From Irpex lacteus (Eukaryota > Basidiomycota > Agaricomycetes > Polyporales > Irpicaceae), in NCBI GenBank assembly GCA_001986395.2, contig MQVO02000015.1:806001-870000 (forward strand): a stretch of DNA of 64,000 bases, in the 5' to 3' direction. This document shows positions 33,864-44,874 of the stretch, one piece after another (positions within the stretch are counted from its first letter, which is position 1; every line of letters begins with the position of its first letter). Position numbers and translations under genes: made by a program. Below the pieces are notes generated by a model. It searched no databases, had not been told where the DNA came from, and saw only the letters and a list, made by a program, of their open reading frames with translations.

Positions 33864-35747
33864 CTACCAGTCCCAAATATCACCCTCAGTGTTCAAATCG
33901 TCAAAGGTAACCTCATAATTATCCAGGTCATCCGTATTTTCATCCGAGTCCCTGCTGGAGTTATCTTCGTCCGAGCTGTCGTCATCTTCGTCCGAGTCTT
34001 CTACTAACCATTCCGAATCGAGATTGTCACTGCCGTCCGCCTTCATAATTTGCACGTTTGCTAGTGGATTCAGCCGTTCGCAAAGGGTCGCTAGTGGTAC
34101 CGTGCACGAAAAGCATTCTACGAATATTAACCGCAGGCGGTTCATACCAGCAGTCTGTCTGGTAAGGAGAATGGAGACCAAAACTTCCAAACTCTCGGGC
34201 GTGATTTTAGTGAAGGAAAGTTGTAGCGTGTGCAGATGAGGGAGGGGTCCTTGGCCATCGTGGGTCTTAGCGAATACGGCGGGGAGGTCGTTGAAAGCGA
34301 GAGCGAGATTGTAGAAACAAAGAATGCGAAGGTCAGACATTGCTCGGATGGTTTTTGGGAATATTACGCCCAGGTCGAAGACTGGAATTTCACAAATGAA
34401 TATCTTGACGCCCTCCAGGCCAGAGATACCTCGACTGTACACCTCGTCGAGGTTTCTCTGCATCCTACCCCTAGCCCCGCTCATGACGTTGGTCTGTAGT
34501 ATGGAAAGGGTGAGAGTAGAGTGAGGAGTATAACGCTCGAAGTTGCATATAGGGAAAGCGGGATCCATATAATCCTCTTCGCAGACAAAGTTTGTCGACC
34601 AGTTGAAGCGGAGCCGTTCATGAGCTAGTGCATATCCACGGGTGGTGTCGGCTATTTGCCGTAGTAAGACAGCCTTTGCGCTTCGCGGATACTGCAACGA
34701 TAGGAGAGCCTTGCTTAAGGGTGGGAGTATATTGCCGTGAAGGATAGATGCAGCGTGCGTGTCGAGGTTCTCAACACCTAGGTCAACATCTACCAGTGTA
34801 AGCGCGGGTAGAACCATGGACTGTAGAAGCTGGATATTTGATTCGCCGGAACTCTTGAGCGTTAGCGACTGCAAGTGAGGCAACACAAGAGGGTATTTAT
34901 CGGATGGAATGTGGCTGGAAACAGGCATGTCGCTGCGATTGGGCGGAAGAGATGCCACAGCCTTTCGCAGGTGCAGTAGCCGGAGATTCTGCAAGGGACG
35001 TAGGGCTTCCAGAATCGCAGTCCATGAGGACTTGACCACACTTTGGTACGTCATGTCAAGGCTGGTGAGAGTGTGCGGAAGTGCCCAATCCGGAAATTCA
35101 AGTGGTTCAACAGCCGAGCTGTTCTCATAGACCTTCAAAGAGCGCAGCAATGGAAAGAGGGTTGATAATTTACGGCAGTATTGAGAAGTGGCCGTCGTAG
35201 GGAAGAAATCTCCTACAATTTCCAAGTGGGCAAGCGGTGGCCGGTGTGCTTCTAGGGCATTCCAAATATCCTTGGTTTCCCTCCCATAAATTAGCGATAG
35301 AGAGAGTGAGGTAAGCCGCTGACTATATTCAAGTTTGTCAAGAAATTTTTCCACGAAGTGAGGAGCAGCGTTGTAGGATGTGGTGAGAACTTGAAGATGA
35401 ATTGGAGCCGAACGAGAACGCCCGAGAAAGCACTCCCACAATGCCTCCTGATAAATAGCAGCGGGACGAATATCTGACCAGAAACTCGACGCCGCGAGTA
35501 GAATATCTCGCCAACGACGGCAGACATGCGATAGCCGAAGACGACGCAGTGGGCCATCGCGTCCACCTGGAGGCTCCTGTGCCGCGAACTCAAGGATATG
35601 CAGCAAGACCTCTGGGCACAACACTGATACAGGAAGGAGATCGTTTCTTTTGTAGCGTAGCTCGCTCACGGCCTTCTGCAGTTCGACGATCTGGTCGTCG
35701 ATAGCAGAGTGTTGAGAGATTACGACGGGATCGGAGAGAGAATACAT
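33864..35747 (-). CDS. F-box protein with long helical/LRR-like body (single coding exon)
   Basis: The start MYSLSDPVVISQHSA matches that of the paralogue at 54.5 kb (MYSLSDPAVVSRRQA). It is immediately preceded by an acceptor (CCATTACAG) with a donor (GACAAG|GTATTT) about 60 nt further upstream, so the open extension to 35903 is probably 5' UTR with an intron. A short coiled segment (DDQIVELQKAVSELRYKRND) is followed by an F-box: LLPVSVLCPEVLLHILEFAA, then LRLSHVCRRWRDILLAASSF. The body contains repeated Leu-rich blocks (LPHLHTLQLSFTKIT and similar). The C-terminus is very acidic (Asp/Glu/Ser run at about 580-615). The family is greatly expanded in Agaricomycetes; SCF adaptor function is expected but unproven. 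Confidence 0.82.
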   Translation of the reverse strand: MYSLSDPVVISQHSAIDDQIVELQKAVSELRYKRNDLLPVSVLCPEVLLHILEFAAQEPPGGRDGPLRRLRLSHVCRRWRDILLAASSFWSDIRPAAIYQEALWECFLGRSRSAPIHLQVLTTSYNAAPHFVEKFLDKLEYSQRLTSLSLSLIYGRETKDIWNALEAHRPPLAHLEIVGDFFPTTATSQYCRKLSTLFPLLRSLKVYENSSAVEPLEFPDWALPHTLTSLDMTYQSVVKSSWTAILEALRPLQNLRLLHLRKAVASLPPNRSDMPVSSHIPSDKYPLVLPHLQSLTLKSSGESNIQLLQSMVLPALTLVDVDLGVENLDTHAASILHGNILPPLSKALLSLQYPRSAKAVLLRQIADTTRGYALAHERLRFNWSTNFVCEEDYMDPAFPICNFERYTPHSTLTLSILQTNVMSGARGRMQRNLDEVYSRGISGLEGVKIFICEIPVFDLGVIFPKTIRAMSDLRILCFYNLALAFNDLPAVFAKTHDGQGPLPHLHTLQLSFTKITPESLEVLVSILLTRQTAGMNRLRLIFVECFSCTVPLATLCERLNPLANVQIMKADGSDNLDSEWLVEDSDEDDDSSDEDNSSRDSDENTDDLDNYEVTFDDLNTEGDIWDW

Positions 35748-36063
35748 TGCACTGTAATGGGGTATCATATTATTAAGAAGGGACATAGGAAGTGGTGCTG
35801 ACGTAAATACCTTGTCGAGTTCTTGTATATCCGACCCACGAGAAGGTGAAGCCGACGTCGAGCAAGAGTCGAGTAGAGTAGTTTGTCCGACGCTGTGTGA
35901 CATAACGCGCTGTTACCACCGTCACCCATATTCCGCGTCACGCTATTCCTCCTTCTTTCAAGCTGCCACCGTCAGCTCGAACGCACCGCACCCTATCATT
36001 CTTAACGGCAACGTATGGCCTCTGTTAAACTGATACTTATTTGATTAATAAGCTCAGGTTAGT
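35748..36063. other. Divergent promoter region
   Basis: About 316 nt separate the starts of the F-box gene (-) and the Mios/Sea4 gene (+). It includes the F-box gene's probable 5'-UTR intron. Confidence 0.4.
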
Positions 36064-39000
36064 ATGGCCACAAACTTTGAGCGGCGTGTTCAGTGGCATC
36101 CTCGGTTGAACAACCGATTCATCGTCGGCAACCCGTCTCAAGTCACTCTGTACCAGTGGCTCTCGGAGTCGTCTGAGATCAAGCATGTTACCTCCAGTCA
36201 TATCCAGGACGCCACCTCGATGAAGGTATCGCACAGTCGAAGTTCGCTCGCCTCACGCTGTTCATGATTTACATTGGGAATAGTGCATGGCCTGGTCTCC
36301 CGACCCCTCCTATGATGATCTCATCGCTGTGGGCTTGAACACGGGGAAAGTCGAGTTAACTCGGCTTGAAGGGACCAGATCTGCCAACAGTCAATCATGG
36401 GCGAAACCACTGGTTTCTCTCAATGTCAAGAACACCCGCTCTTGTAACGCCTTGGCCTTCTGTAACGCGGATCACAACTACCTGGCGGTGGGCTTGGAGA
36501 AGGCTCGAGGGGACTACGGTCTTGTGGTATGGGATATCGTCTCTGCAGCACCAAGTCTGTCGATCAGATCCTCCGGTACAAGCCAACTAACGTTCAACGT
36601 GCCTCTATCCGACGGTTCCTCAAGGCCTGAACCCACTATAGCCCGTGCAGAGCCCGCACCTAAACACGATGGGCGAATTCTCCAACAGCATGCTCATAAT
36701 GATACTGTCACGTCCCTAGCGTTCCTCCCCCAGTCTACCACTCTCTTGCTTGCCGGTATCTCAAACAGGTCGTTACGCCTGTATGACCTACGGACGCCCC
36801 AGCCTGCAGTTCAAACAGCGTCTAGCAAAGTACAAGGCATTGCGACGGACCCGTACGACCCCTATGGGATTGGCTGCTTTGGCGACGGCGTCGTGTCGAT
36901 ATGGGATGGTCGGAAGATGTCGCATCCGCTCCTCACTTTCACCGAGAAGGACGCCTCCGCGGACGGTGCGAAGGCTCGTCCTAACTCTACGTTTGTCAAC
37001 ATCGAATTTTCGCCTACACGACGGGGAGTACTGGCCACTCTCGAACGAGACGCGAACAATGTCCGATTTTGGGACCTTCAACAGTTCGATGTCGTAGACC
37101 GCACTCCCGAAAGAAGCCGCTCGCGAGATTCGACTCAATCGCGTCGAGCACCAAGGCTGTCCTGGGCGAATCCGTCGAATATACTGCAGTGGTCGGGTTC
37201 TGGTAGTGGGCAAATGTCACCTTTGCCAGCACCACAAGATGCTGGAGACATTTCGCGGTCTCAGGTTGTCCTGGCCGGTACGAAGAGAAGTACGCAATCC
37301 GCTTTCTCACAGCAGTACCTGCTGACGTGCCTTCCTAGCCAAGTACTTTAGTCGAACGGTCGCTTCGTTTGCTCTGGTTCCTCCACTGAACGCAGAAACG
37401 ACGTTAACTACCAACGTCATGGTCGTAACGAAAGAAGGCGACTTAGAGCTATACGCCGTACATGACACCGCCACTCACACCCCGTGGAGTGCTCGAGGAG
37501 ACCTCGCAATTGGCCTCGGACGCTCCTATACTGTCATCCCTGGTCTACACGAGCCAGAGCCTCCTCCGGAGCCTTGGGAACTCACAACAAACTCGTACCC
37601 TTCCGCGACCCCGCGATCTATCCAAAAACCTCTCCTACACGAAGAAATCCCTGTACGTGGAAGGCATGGTGCACCTTCCCCAGCTATGTTCGGTCGGGGA
37701 GACGAAGACGGGTTTCCCGCTTTAGGTGGCGCCGCTCGAGGTGTAGCGAACCTCAGTGCTACTCGACCTGGCACTCGAAGTCGTGCGCTCAGCCCCGTCG
37801 CATTGAAGAACAGGTTGTTCGATCATACCGGCGTCACGCAGCGCAATCTAGCTTCTCCTTCCCCTGGCCGAAGTGATACTGGGTCGAAAGGTCGACATAA
37901 GAGTCTGACGAGACGATATCGGGGACAATTGGAAAGCTCGGTTCAACATACCGTCGAGACCGACATATCAATGGTAATGCGCAAGAGAGTCGTGCAAGGA
38001 TATGGTCTTGTCAACGTACGTTACTTTGAACAGTCTCTTGATCTGTGAAAGTTGCTGATGTGTTTTTGTCGCGCATTAGCCAATGCATAATTCGTCGGTC
38101 GTGTTCGACGTAGGGTCTGATTCGACTTTGTCGCAGATATGGATGTGGATTGACCGTGAGTTTTCGTATCTGTCGCTGTGTTTCTTACTCGTGATGGCAC
38201 ATGCAGACTCCCAAAGCCTTCTCTCGGTTCATTCTTCCCTGCTCGAGGGTTACAACTTCTCGTATCAAGGCATTTTAGGGATATGGGAAGGGTTCCGGCC
38301 GACCCGACCGCAGATTACCGCACCGCATCCGACACCACGAATCCAACAGCGAAGTCTCCTCCTAGAAACCTCTCAAACCTCGCTATCCTCTCTTCTCTCT
38401 GAAGCCCAGCATCCGAGATCACGATCAAGACAACCAGATAACAGAAACTCTCGGAGCCTAGGAGACGGTCCCTCGGAAGACTTTTCTAACGTCGTGGCAA
38501 CTTTGCTCAACGAGAACGACCCGGAACGCACGGCGTGGAAACCAGCCGTGTCGACGAACAAGCCCGCACAACGTAGACTGGCGCTGGACCTCTGCGGATG
38601 GAGTTTGGCCGAGGAGAACCTGAATAGCGCGGTAAAACGCTGGGAGAAAGAGCACAAGTACTCTCAGGCGGCCTGTTGGTTGGTATTCACGAGGAAGTTC
38701 AAAGCGGCGATCGACCTCTTGATGCGAAGCAAAGGTGCGTGATCGACGATTCACTCTTCCGCGTGTTTTGTCGCTTTCTCTCGGTGGCGGAGTCATAGCT
38801 GATGGCAAGGAAGCACAGATGAGTCCCACCATATGATGTCTGGGATGCTTGCGGCTCTCAATCCGTCGGCCGGTGCTGGTGGTGGCGGTGGACTGAGGAA
38901 CGCGGAGCTCCGAGAGCACTGCGAGCGGCTGATTATCCGCTTGCAAGACCCGTACCTTCGGGTGATGCTCACGCACCTGACGGTCAACGACGACTGGTCG

Positions 39001-39860
39001 GAGGTGTTGCAGGAGGATACGATACCGTTGCGAGAACGACTGGCGATTGCGTTCCAGTTCTTGGGCGACAAGGAGCTGACTGCGTATTTGCGGAGGATCG
39101 TCCAGCGGGGCGCACAGCATGGGGAGATTGAAACTCTGTTGGTCTCGGGATTGACGCCACAGGGGATGGATATTCTCCAGACGTACCTGGACACTTCTGG
39201 AGATATACAAACTGTGGCCTTGCTGGCGGTTCTCAACCCTGCGCGGGCGCGTGACAAGCGCGTCGAGAGGTGGCTTGATGCGTATCGTGATCTGCTGGAC
39301 TCGTGGAAGCTATTCCACTACCGATGTCAGCTTGATATCGACCGTGGAAGGATCCTGAACGATGCGATCCAGCAAGGGGAGGTGACACCGTTCAGGTGGA
39401 CGAAGCCGGAGATCATTCTAAGGTGTAACTTCTGCAATAAGGCGCTGACTCCCCCATGGCCGAATAACGCAAAGGTGTGGCCCATTGGTGATTCTGACTG
39501 ATGCTGATGATGCTGATGGTGGCTTGCTGTAGGCGACGTCGTGCTTCCACTGTGGACGGTCATTGCCGCGTTGTTCCATATGTCTAATGACATTAAGCAT
39601 CGTGAATGACTCCGCACGCAACGCAGAACTCAACCTCTCCCATCCGAAAGGTCCGTCGGCTTCCTCATCTCATCATCGATGCCTAATTAAAGACGTTATC
39701 AGACACGATCGACGAGGCCTTGGTGTTTTGTCAGTCGTGCCGCCATGGTGGACATTCGTCACATATCCTGGAGTGGTTCTACGGGGATGATGATGTGCGA
39801 AAGGCCCATGAAGTTTGTCCGGTGGCCAGCTGCGATTGTCGCTGCGCTGATGGGATGTAG
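36064..39860 (+). CDS. GATOR2/SEACAT subunit Mios (Sea4), WD40 plus C-terminal zinc domain, 1126 aa
   Basis: Eight exons: 36064-36225, 36284-37289, 37339-38015, 38080-38155, 38207-38734, 38819-39474, 39533-39650 and 39703-39860, with consistent phases. The N-terminus (MATNFERRVQWHPRLNNRFI) and WD repeats such as SNRSLRLYDLRTPQP, GDGVVSIWDGRK and NNVRFWDLQQFDVV match Mios. A middle helical part includes RRLALDLCGWSLAEENL. The C-terminus holds the zinc-binding region with CNFCNKALTPPWP, CFHCGRSLPRCSICL, FCQSCRHGGHSSHI and CPVASCDCRC. Mios is part of GATOR2, which acts at the vacuole/lysosome to relay amino-acid status to TORC1. The 51-nt fourth intron is in frame and stop-free. Confidence 0.93.
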
Positions 39861-40450
39861 CATATTACGGCAAGTGCGGGATGCCTAAACCATGCTTTCT
39901 CCTGGCCATGAAGATCGTTTTAGCGTGTCTCTTGTCGTGGAAACCAAATACAGTACGCAATTTGTAGTATGCTTGTGGGTCAATTGTTTGTGAAGATGCG
40001 ATTTATAGGAGGTTCAGGCTGATACGTAGGTTTATGGCCATAGAAGGTTAGAATCTCACAAGCTGTGCTCATTTCGCCATACGATTCAATCAGAGTACCT
40101 TCCCAAACACTGTTAGTCTCTGTTCTCTTGTTATCAACCATGCATGAGAGCCACCGGATTCCCGTTGTAAGTCCCATGACCTTCTATCGCCGCATGCCTG
40201 GCGAATAGGAGCATCTGGGTGCACAGTCAAAATCGGAACGGCCGAATTTGACTGGCCCCCTGAGTGTGTCCCGCCAAGGGTGGGTAATGCGCATGTGAAT
40301 ATTGCCAAGCTTCGACGTACGCGTCTTGAGGTCAATTCAGTCGCAATAAGGTCTGACATTTAGTGGGTAAACTCTCATGCGGCTATAGCAGGTGGCCATG
40401 AAGTGAAATGAAGTGCTCTTTCTGTAGATGTCATCGCACACTGGATGTGA
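39861..40450. other. Intergenic
   Basis: 3' flank of the Mios gene. No gene supported; small frames on the minus strand show no family features. Confidence 0.4.
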
Positions 40451-40804
40451 ATGCGACTTGGGCAGCGAGGAGCAGCCAGCCAATCATACGCGCGCTTTGT
40501 TCAAATCAATTTCGTCGTCAAATTCGGGAGGGCTGCGGAACCTAAGCCACTTTACGATTCCCCGCAGCGCTTGTCTGTTGTGTCTATTCATGAACTCCCC
40601 CTGCTTCTTCGTCGCTCGTTGTCCGAACGGCCGACTGCTGCGAGTGTCCTCACGCTTCTGAACAACGAAGCACGAGCTACTCAGGCTCTGCTACAAGCTG
40701 CAATTCCCTTACTGTACTTGCATTTCGGCCTCGGCTCAGTCAGGGCTGGCACTGTACCTGAGACAGAGGACGCTAGTCTGACGGAGTTTGATCGTGGAAT
40801 TTGA
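40451..40804 (+). CDS. Possible hypothetical protein, 117 aa
   Basis: An ATG-started frame of 117 codons contains helical-looking sequence (TLLNNEARATQALLQAAIPL). It ends 97 nt before the carnitine acetyltransferase start, so it would occupy that gene's promoter. No family is recognised, and it may be chance. Confidence 0.2.
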   Translation: MRLGQRGAASQSYARFVQINFVVKFGRAAEPKPLYDSPQRLSVVSIHELPLLLRRSLSERPTAASVLTLLNNEARATQALLQAAIPLLYLHFGLGSVRAGTVPETEDASLTEFDRGI

Positions 40805-40900
40805 TTATCAGGGTGATGCCCCGCACTCCCCCGCATTTATACATACACTGAAAGGGTCGCACAGGCTGACTTCATCCAATCGCCCCGCCCTAATACCCCA

Positions 40901-43847
40901 ATGACCTCCTCCCCAGTCACCAAGTTCAAGCCAGAACCCCCGCGGCTGCAGAACCGCACGTTCGCGCGCCAGAGCGAGCTCCCCAAACTCCCCGTGCCCC
41001 CTCTCGAAGATACATGCAGGCGGTACTTGCAAGCGTTAGAGGGCCTCCAGGATCCGCGGGATCACGAAGAAACGAAGAAGGCCGTCGAAGACTTCTTGAA
41101 GAATGACGGTCCGCGGATACAGCAGAGACTGATTGCGTGGGCCGAAAACAAGGCGAGGTACGCCCACGAGTCTATTGCTCAACCTACGATCACTCATCGT
41201 TTCCACCTTATAGCTACATCGAAGACTTCTGGTGAGCACCACTGTATACTACTGCTACTTCTCGCGCCATGTTTAATCTTGTTGAACAGGTATGAGTCAT
41301 ACCTCTCGCACACAGACCCCGTCGTTCTCGCTCTCAACCCCTTCTTCGTCCTCGAGTACGTCCATATCTCGTATATTCCCAGTACATGACTAACGTCTAC
41401 CAAAAGAAACGACCCAACACCAGATCGAGGCTCCCAACTACCTCGAGCTGCGGCTCTCATCATCTCTTCTCTAGGCTTTATCCATGACCTCCGCGCAGGC
41501 CAGCTCGAGCCGGACTCCGTGCGAGGCGTGCCACTCGACATGGATCAATACACCCGGTTGTTTGGTACAGCTCGGATACCGACTGAGCGGGGATGCAGAA
41601 TGGAGACGCACCCGGAAGCACGGCATATTGTAGTGCTGCGTCGTGGTCAATTCTGTATGTCTATCCTCACCTCTATCCACCTGTCAACGGCAACTAATCA
41701 TGTTCGATAGATTGGTTCGACGTCCTTGACCAGGAAAACAGACCAGTGCTCACTGAGCGCGAGATCCTGCGGAACCTCCAAGCTATCGTCGCAGATGCCG
41801 ACCAACTCCCAGTCCACGAAGTACGCCTCACCTCCCCATATTAGGAAGGTCTTCTCCCTTTACTGATGCACGTTCCGTCATCCAGGTCGCACGCAACTCC
41901 ATCGGCGTCCTATCAACAGAGAACCGCAAAGTCTGGTCCTCGCTCCGGAAGTCACTCACCAAGAACAGAAACAACGAGTCCTGCCTAGAAGTCGTCGATA
42001 ACGCTCTGTTCGTCGTGTGTCTGGACGACGCCCACCCCGATAACCTCGCCGAGCTGTGCAACAACTTCCTTTGCGGGACGTACAATTTGAAGAATGGCGT
42101 CCAGATCGGCACTTGCACGAACCGTTGGTACGATAAGCTGCAGATCATCGTCACAGCGGATGGCGCTGCTGGTATCAACTTCGAACATACCGGCGTGGAC
42201 GGGCACACCGTGCTCAGGTTCGCCGCCGACGTCTTCACCGAAGGCCTCATGCTCCTCGCGCGCTCCATAAACCCCTCCGCCCCCACCCTCTTCAACGCCC
42301 CCCTCTCCCCCTACGCCCGCTCCTACAAACCACCCCACTCCCACAAATCCAAATACGTCCCACAAACCCCTCCCTACCTCATCGACACCGCGCCCAAGAA
42401 GCTCGAATGGCAATTATACCCGGAACTTCGAGCGGGTATAAGGTTCGCGGAGACGAGGCTGAGCGACTTGATTTGCCAGAATGACTGTCAGGCGTTAGAG
42501 TTTAAGGGGTATGGGAAGAATTTTATTACGAGTCATGGGTTTAGTCCGGATGCGTTTGTGCAGATGGCGTTTCAGGCGGCGTATTATGGGTTGTATGGTG
42601 AGTGGATTTGAATGCTGTCGGATCTTGCAGGATACTAATAAGCCAATATTATACTAGGACGAATTGAATGCACTTACGAGCCTGCCATGACGAAGTCATT
42701 CTTGCACGGGAGGACAGAAGCGATTCGCACTGTGCAGCCCCAGAGTGTCGACTTCGTAAAGGTAACGCACCGTTTAGCCACTTCCAGCGACATAAAAGCT
42801 AATTACAATACACTTCCCTTGCAGACATTCTTCTCAGAAGCAACACCCCAAACCAAAGTCAACGCCCTCCGCAAAGCCTGCCAAAACCACACCAAGCTCA
42901 CAAAGGAATGCAGCCAAGGCTTCGGCCAAGACCGGCACCTCTACGCGCTCTACTGCCTCCTCCAACGCGAACGCGAGAACGTCTCCATCGACGAGCGCCC
43001 CATCTCCCCCGCCACCAGCACCTCGTCCCACCTGAGTTCTGGGAGCGGCAATGAGTGCGGTGGGTGCGGGAGCAAGCCGCCGCTCCCCCAGATCTTTACG
43101 GATCCGGGATGGGGGTTGTTGAGTACGTCGATTTTGTCGACGTCGAATTGTGGGAATCCGGCGTTGAGGCTGTTTGGGTTCGGGCCTGTGGCGGCGGATG
43201 GGTATGGGATTGGGTATATCATTAAGGATGATGGGTTGTCTGTGTGCGTATCGTATCGTCTCTTCCTCTTTCTCCTCTTCTTCGATCTATGCGATGTGGA
43301 TCTTACTTATCTGAGTTTGTTGATACGATAGATGCGCCTCGTCGAAGCACCTACAGACCCGCCGGTTCCTCGATACCCTACAAGGCTACCTCCAAGACGT
43401 CCAGCGTCTCCTGATCCAACACCACCTCTCTGCGAACCCCGCCGCAGAGCCGTTCGTCGACCACGCTGGTATTCTGCGGGACTCGAGAACTGGTCGACCG
43501 ATCAACGGGAGGATCAGCCCCGAGCAGGAGTATGATGCCTATGATGATACCGATACTATGCGTGAGTGCCATCTATCTAATCTAAACGGAGGAAGATAGA
43601 TGGGATTGTGAGCTGACTTGTGTCTTCCCTTCTGCCTTGCTTCCTTCGGTGCAGCTGGATACTCGTTCTTTGATAGTGGCGATATCGAGGTGCTGGGACG
43701 TCGGAAACGGGCACCGTCGTATTACAATACCGGTACGTTCTTTGACTCTTTTTTACTACCTACAGGCAAGGCGAGCGGTGCTGACGAGGGCTTGCTTGCT
43801 TCTTTGTTTGTACAGGAAAAGTGATTCCGATGGCAGAGTATTCGTGA
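40901..43847 (+). CDS. Carnitine O-acetyltransferase (about 11 introns)
   Basis: The start MTSSPVTKFKPEPPRLQNRT leads to LPKLPVPPLEDTCRRYLQAL, the usual choline/carnitine acyltransferase entry. Splicing at small introns (for example 41158 onward and 41283 region) joins KASYIEDFWYESYLSHTDP. Further on come the catalytic-histidine segment INFEHTGVDGHTVLRFA, then FKGYGKNFITSHGFSPDAFV, AAYYGLYGRIECTYEPAMTK and FLHGRTEAIRTVQPQS. The last exon gives YNTGKVIPMAEYS and stop. The enzyme transfers acetyl groups between CoA and carnitine, moving acetyl units between compartments for growth on fatty acids or C2 sources. There is no C-terminal peroxisomal SKL-type signal and no obvious mitochondrial presequence, suggesting a cytosolic (Yat-like) form, or targeting from an unseen alternative start. 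Confidence 0.93.
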
Positions 43848-44874
43848 TCTCGACGTGGAAGGAAGCTTGGTCTGTATGATGTGGCTGTGTGACATCTCCA
43901 GAGTTATCTGTGTAAAGATAAGTGGATGGCCATGAAGAGCGTATAACTTTCGGAGGTAGATGTAACATACAGTTGTGTATTTTAGCGTGATTCCGTCATG
44001 TATTGTCCGCTAGCTCTGTTCTCTTGATTATTGTTGTAAATATATCTGTAGCTCGTTGTGGAATGCAACTAGGATAGACTGCATTGGTGTTTCCTTTGTG
44101 TTTCCTGGCAGTAATCGTGAGAAAACGAAGCTCGTTGGTTCAGCGATCGAGAGCCGCCGACGTCATGCGCCCCGACCAAATTCTAAAAGTAGCAATGTCG
44201 GGCGTCGATATGATGCCCTCTTCATTAGTGTTCGGAAGACACAACTCTCTCTCAATTGCATGTTGTGGAGAGCGATGTGTTTAAAGAGAGCAGAACTGAG
44301 GAGGACGAAGTTTGCTCCCCCACCCCTGTCTTCCAGTCTCCTGCGAGTGCCAGTGATCCGTTTCGATTTTCCATCCCGCCATCGGTAGCAGGTGAGCTGC
44401 CGTGCACGTTCTCCTGTGTAAGCTTGATCCCTTGGTGGTCGGAAGACGCCTCGGGATGCTCGGAGGCACGACTTGCGGAGGATTCTGGCGTCTTGCATGT
44501 ATCGCATCCCTGTGCAAATACTATTATTGTTCGTCGGGCACAGCCAGCCAATGACCATCTCTCCTTTCTCCGTAACTTCCCCTCCTCTCGTGCCCACCAT
44601 TTGCGTGCGTCGAGTAACCTCAAGCAGCCCGTCGTCAGGGTCCCAAGGCACAGGGAACTAGAGGATCTGAATACCAATGTTCCCATGATATTCATGCGGT
44701 GAAGTCATCAAACTGTCGCGCGCATTGCCCCCGTCGTACACGGAAAACAGAGAACCATCACCATCTCCCGTCCTTGTCCTTTCCCGGCAAATTTGCGTTT
44801 ATACAAACCTCCCCTCTTTGCTCTCGTACGCTCACGGTCTTCTTTCTACCACTACTCCGCCCGTCCCTGGCTAC
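43848..44874. other. Intergenic with uninformative overlapping frames
   Basis: Open frames on both strands at 44163-44702 overlap each other and show no family features. No gene is claimed. Confidence 0.4.

Noticed and set aside
35748..35903. N-terminal extension of the 33.9-kb F-box gene
   Set aside because: A donor/acceptor pair within it and the shared MYSLSDP start in the paralogue suggest it is 5' UTR with an intron. It remains a possible alternative start.
38458..39210. 250-codon minus-strand open frame
   Set aside because: Antisense to the Mios exons, which carry family-specific sequence. It is an artefact of codon bias.
44163..44702. Overlapping frames on both strands of 108-162 codons
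   Set aside because: They overlap each other, have no family features and no plausible splice connections.
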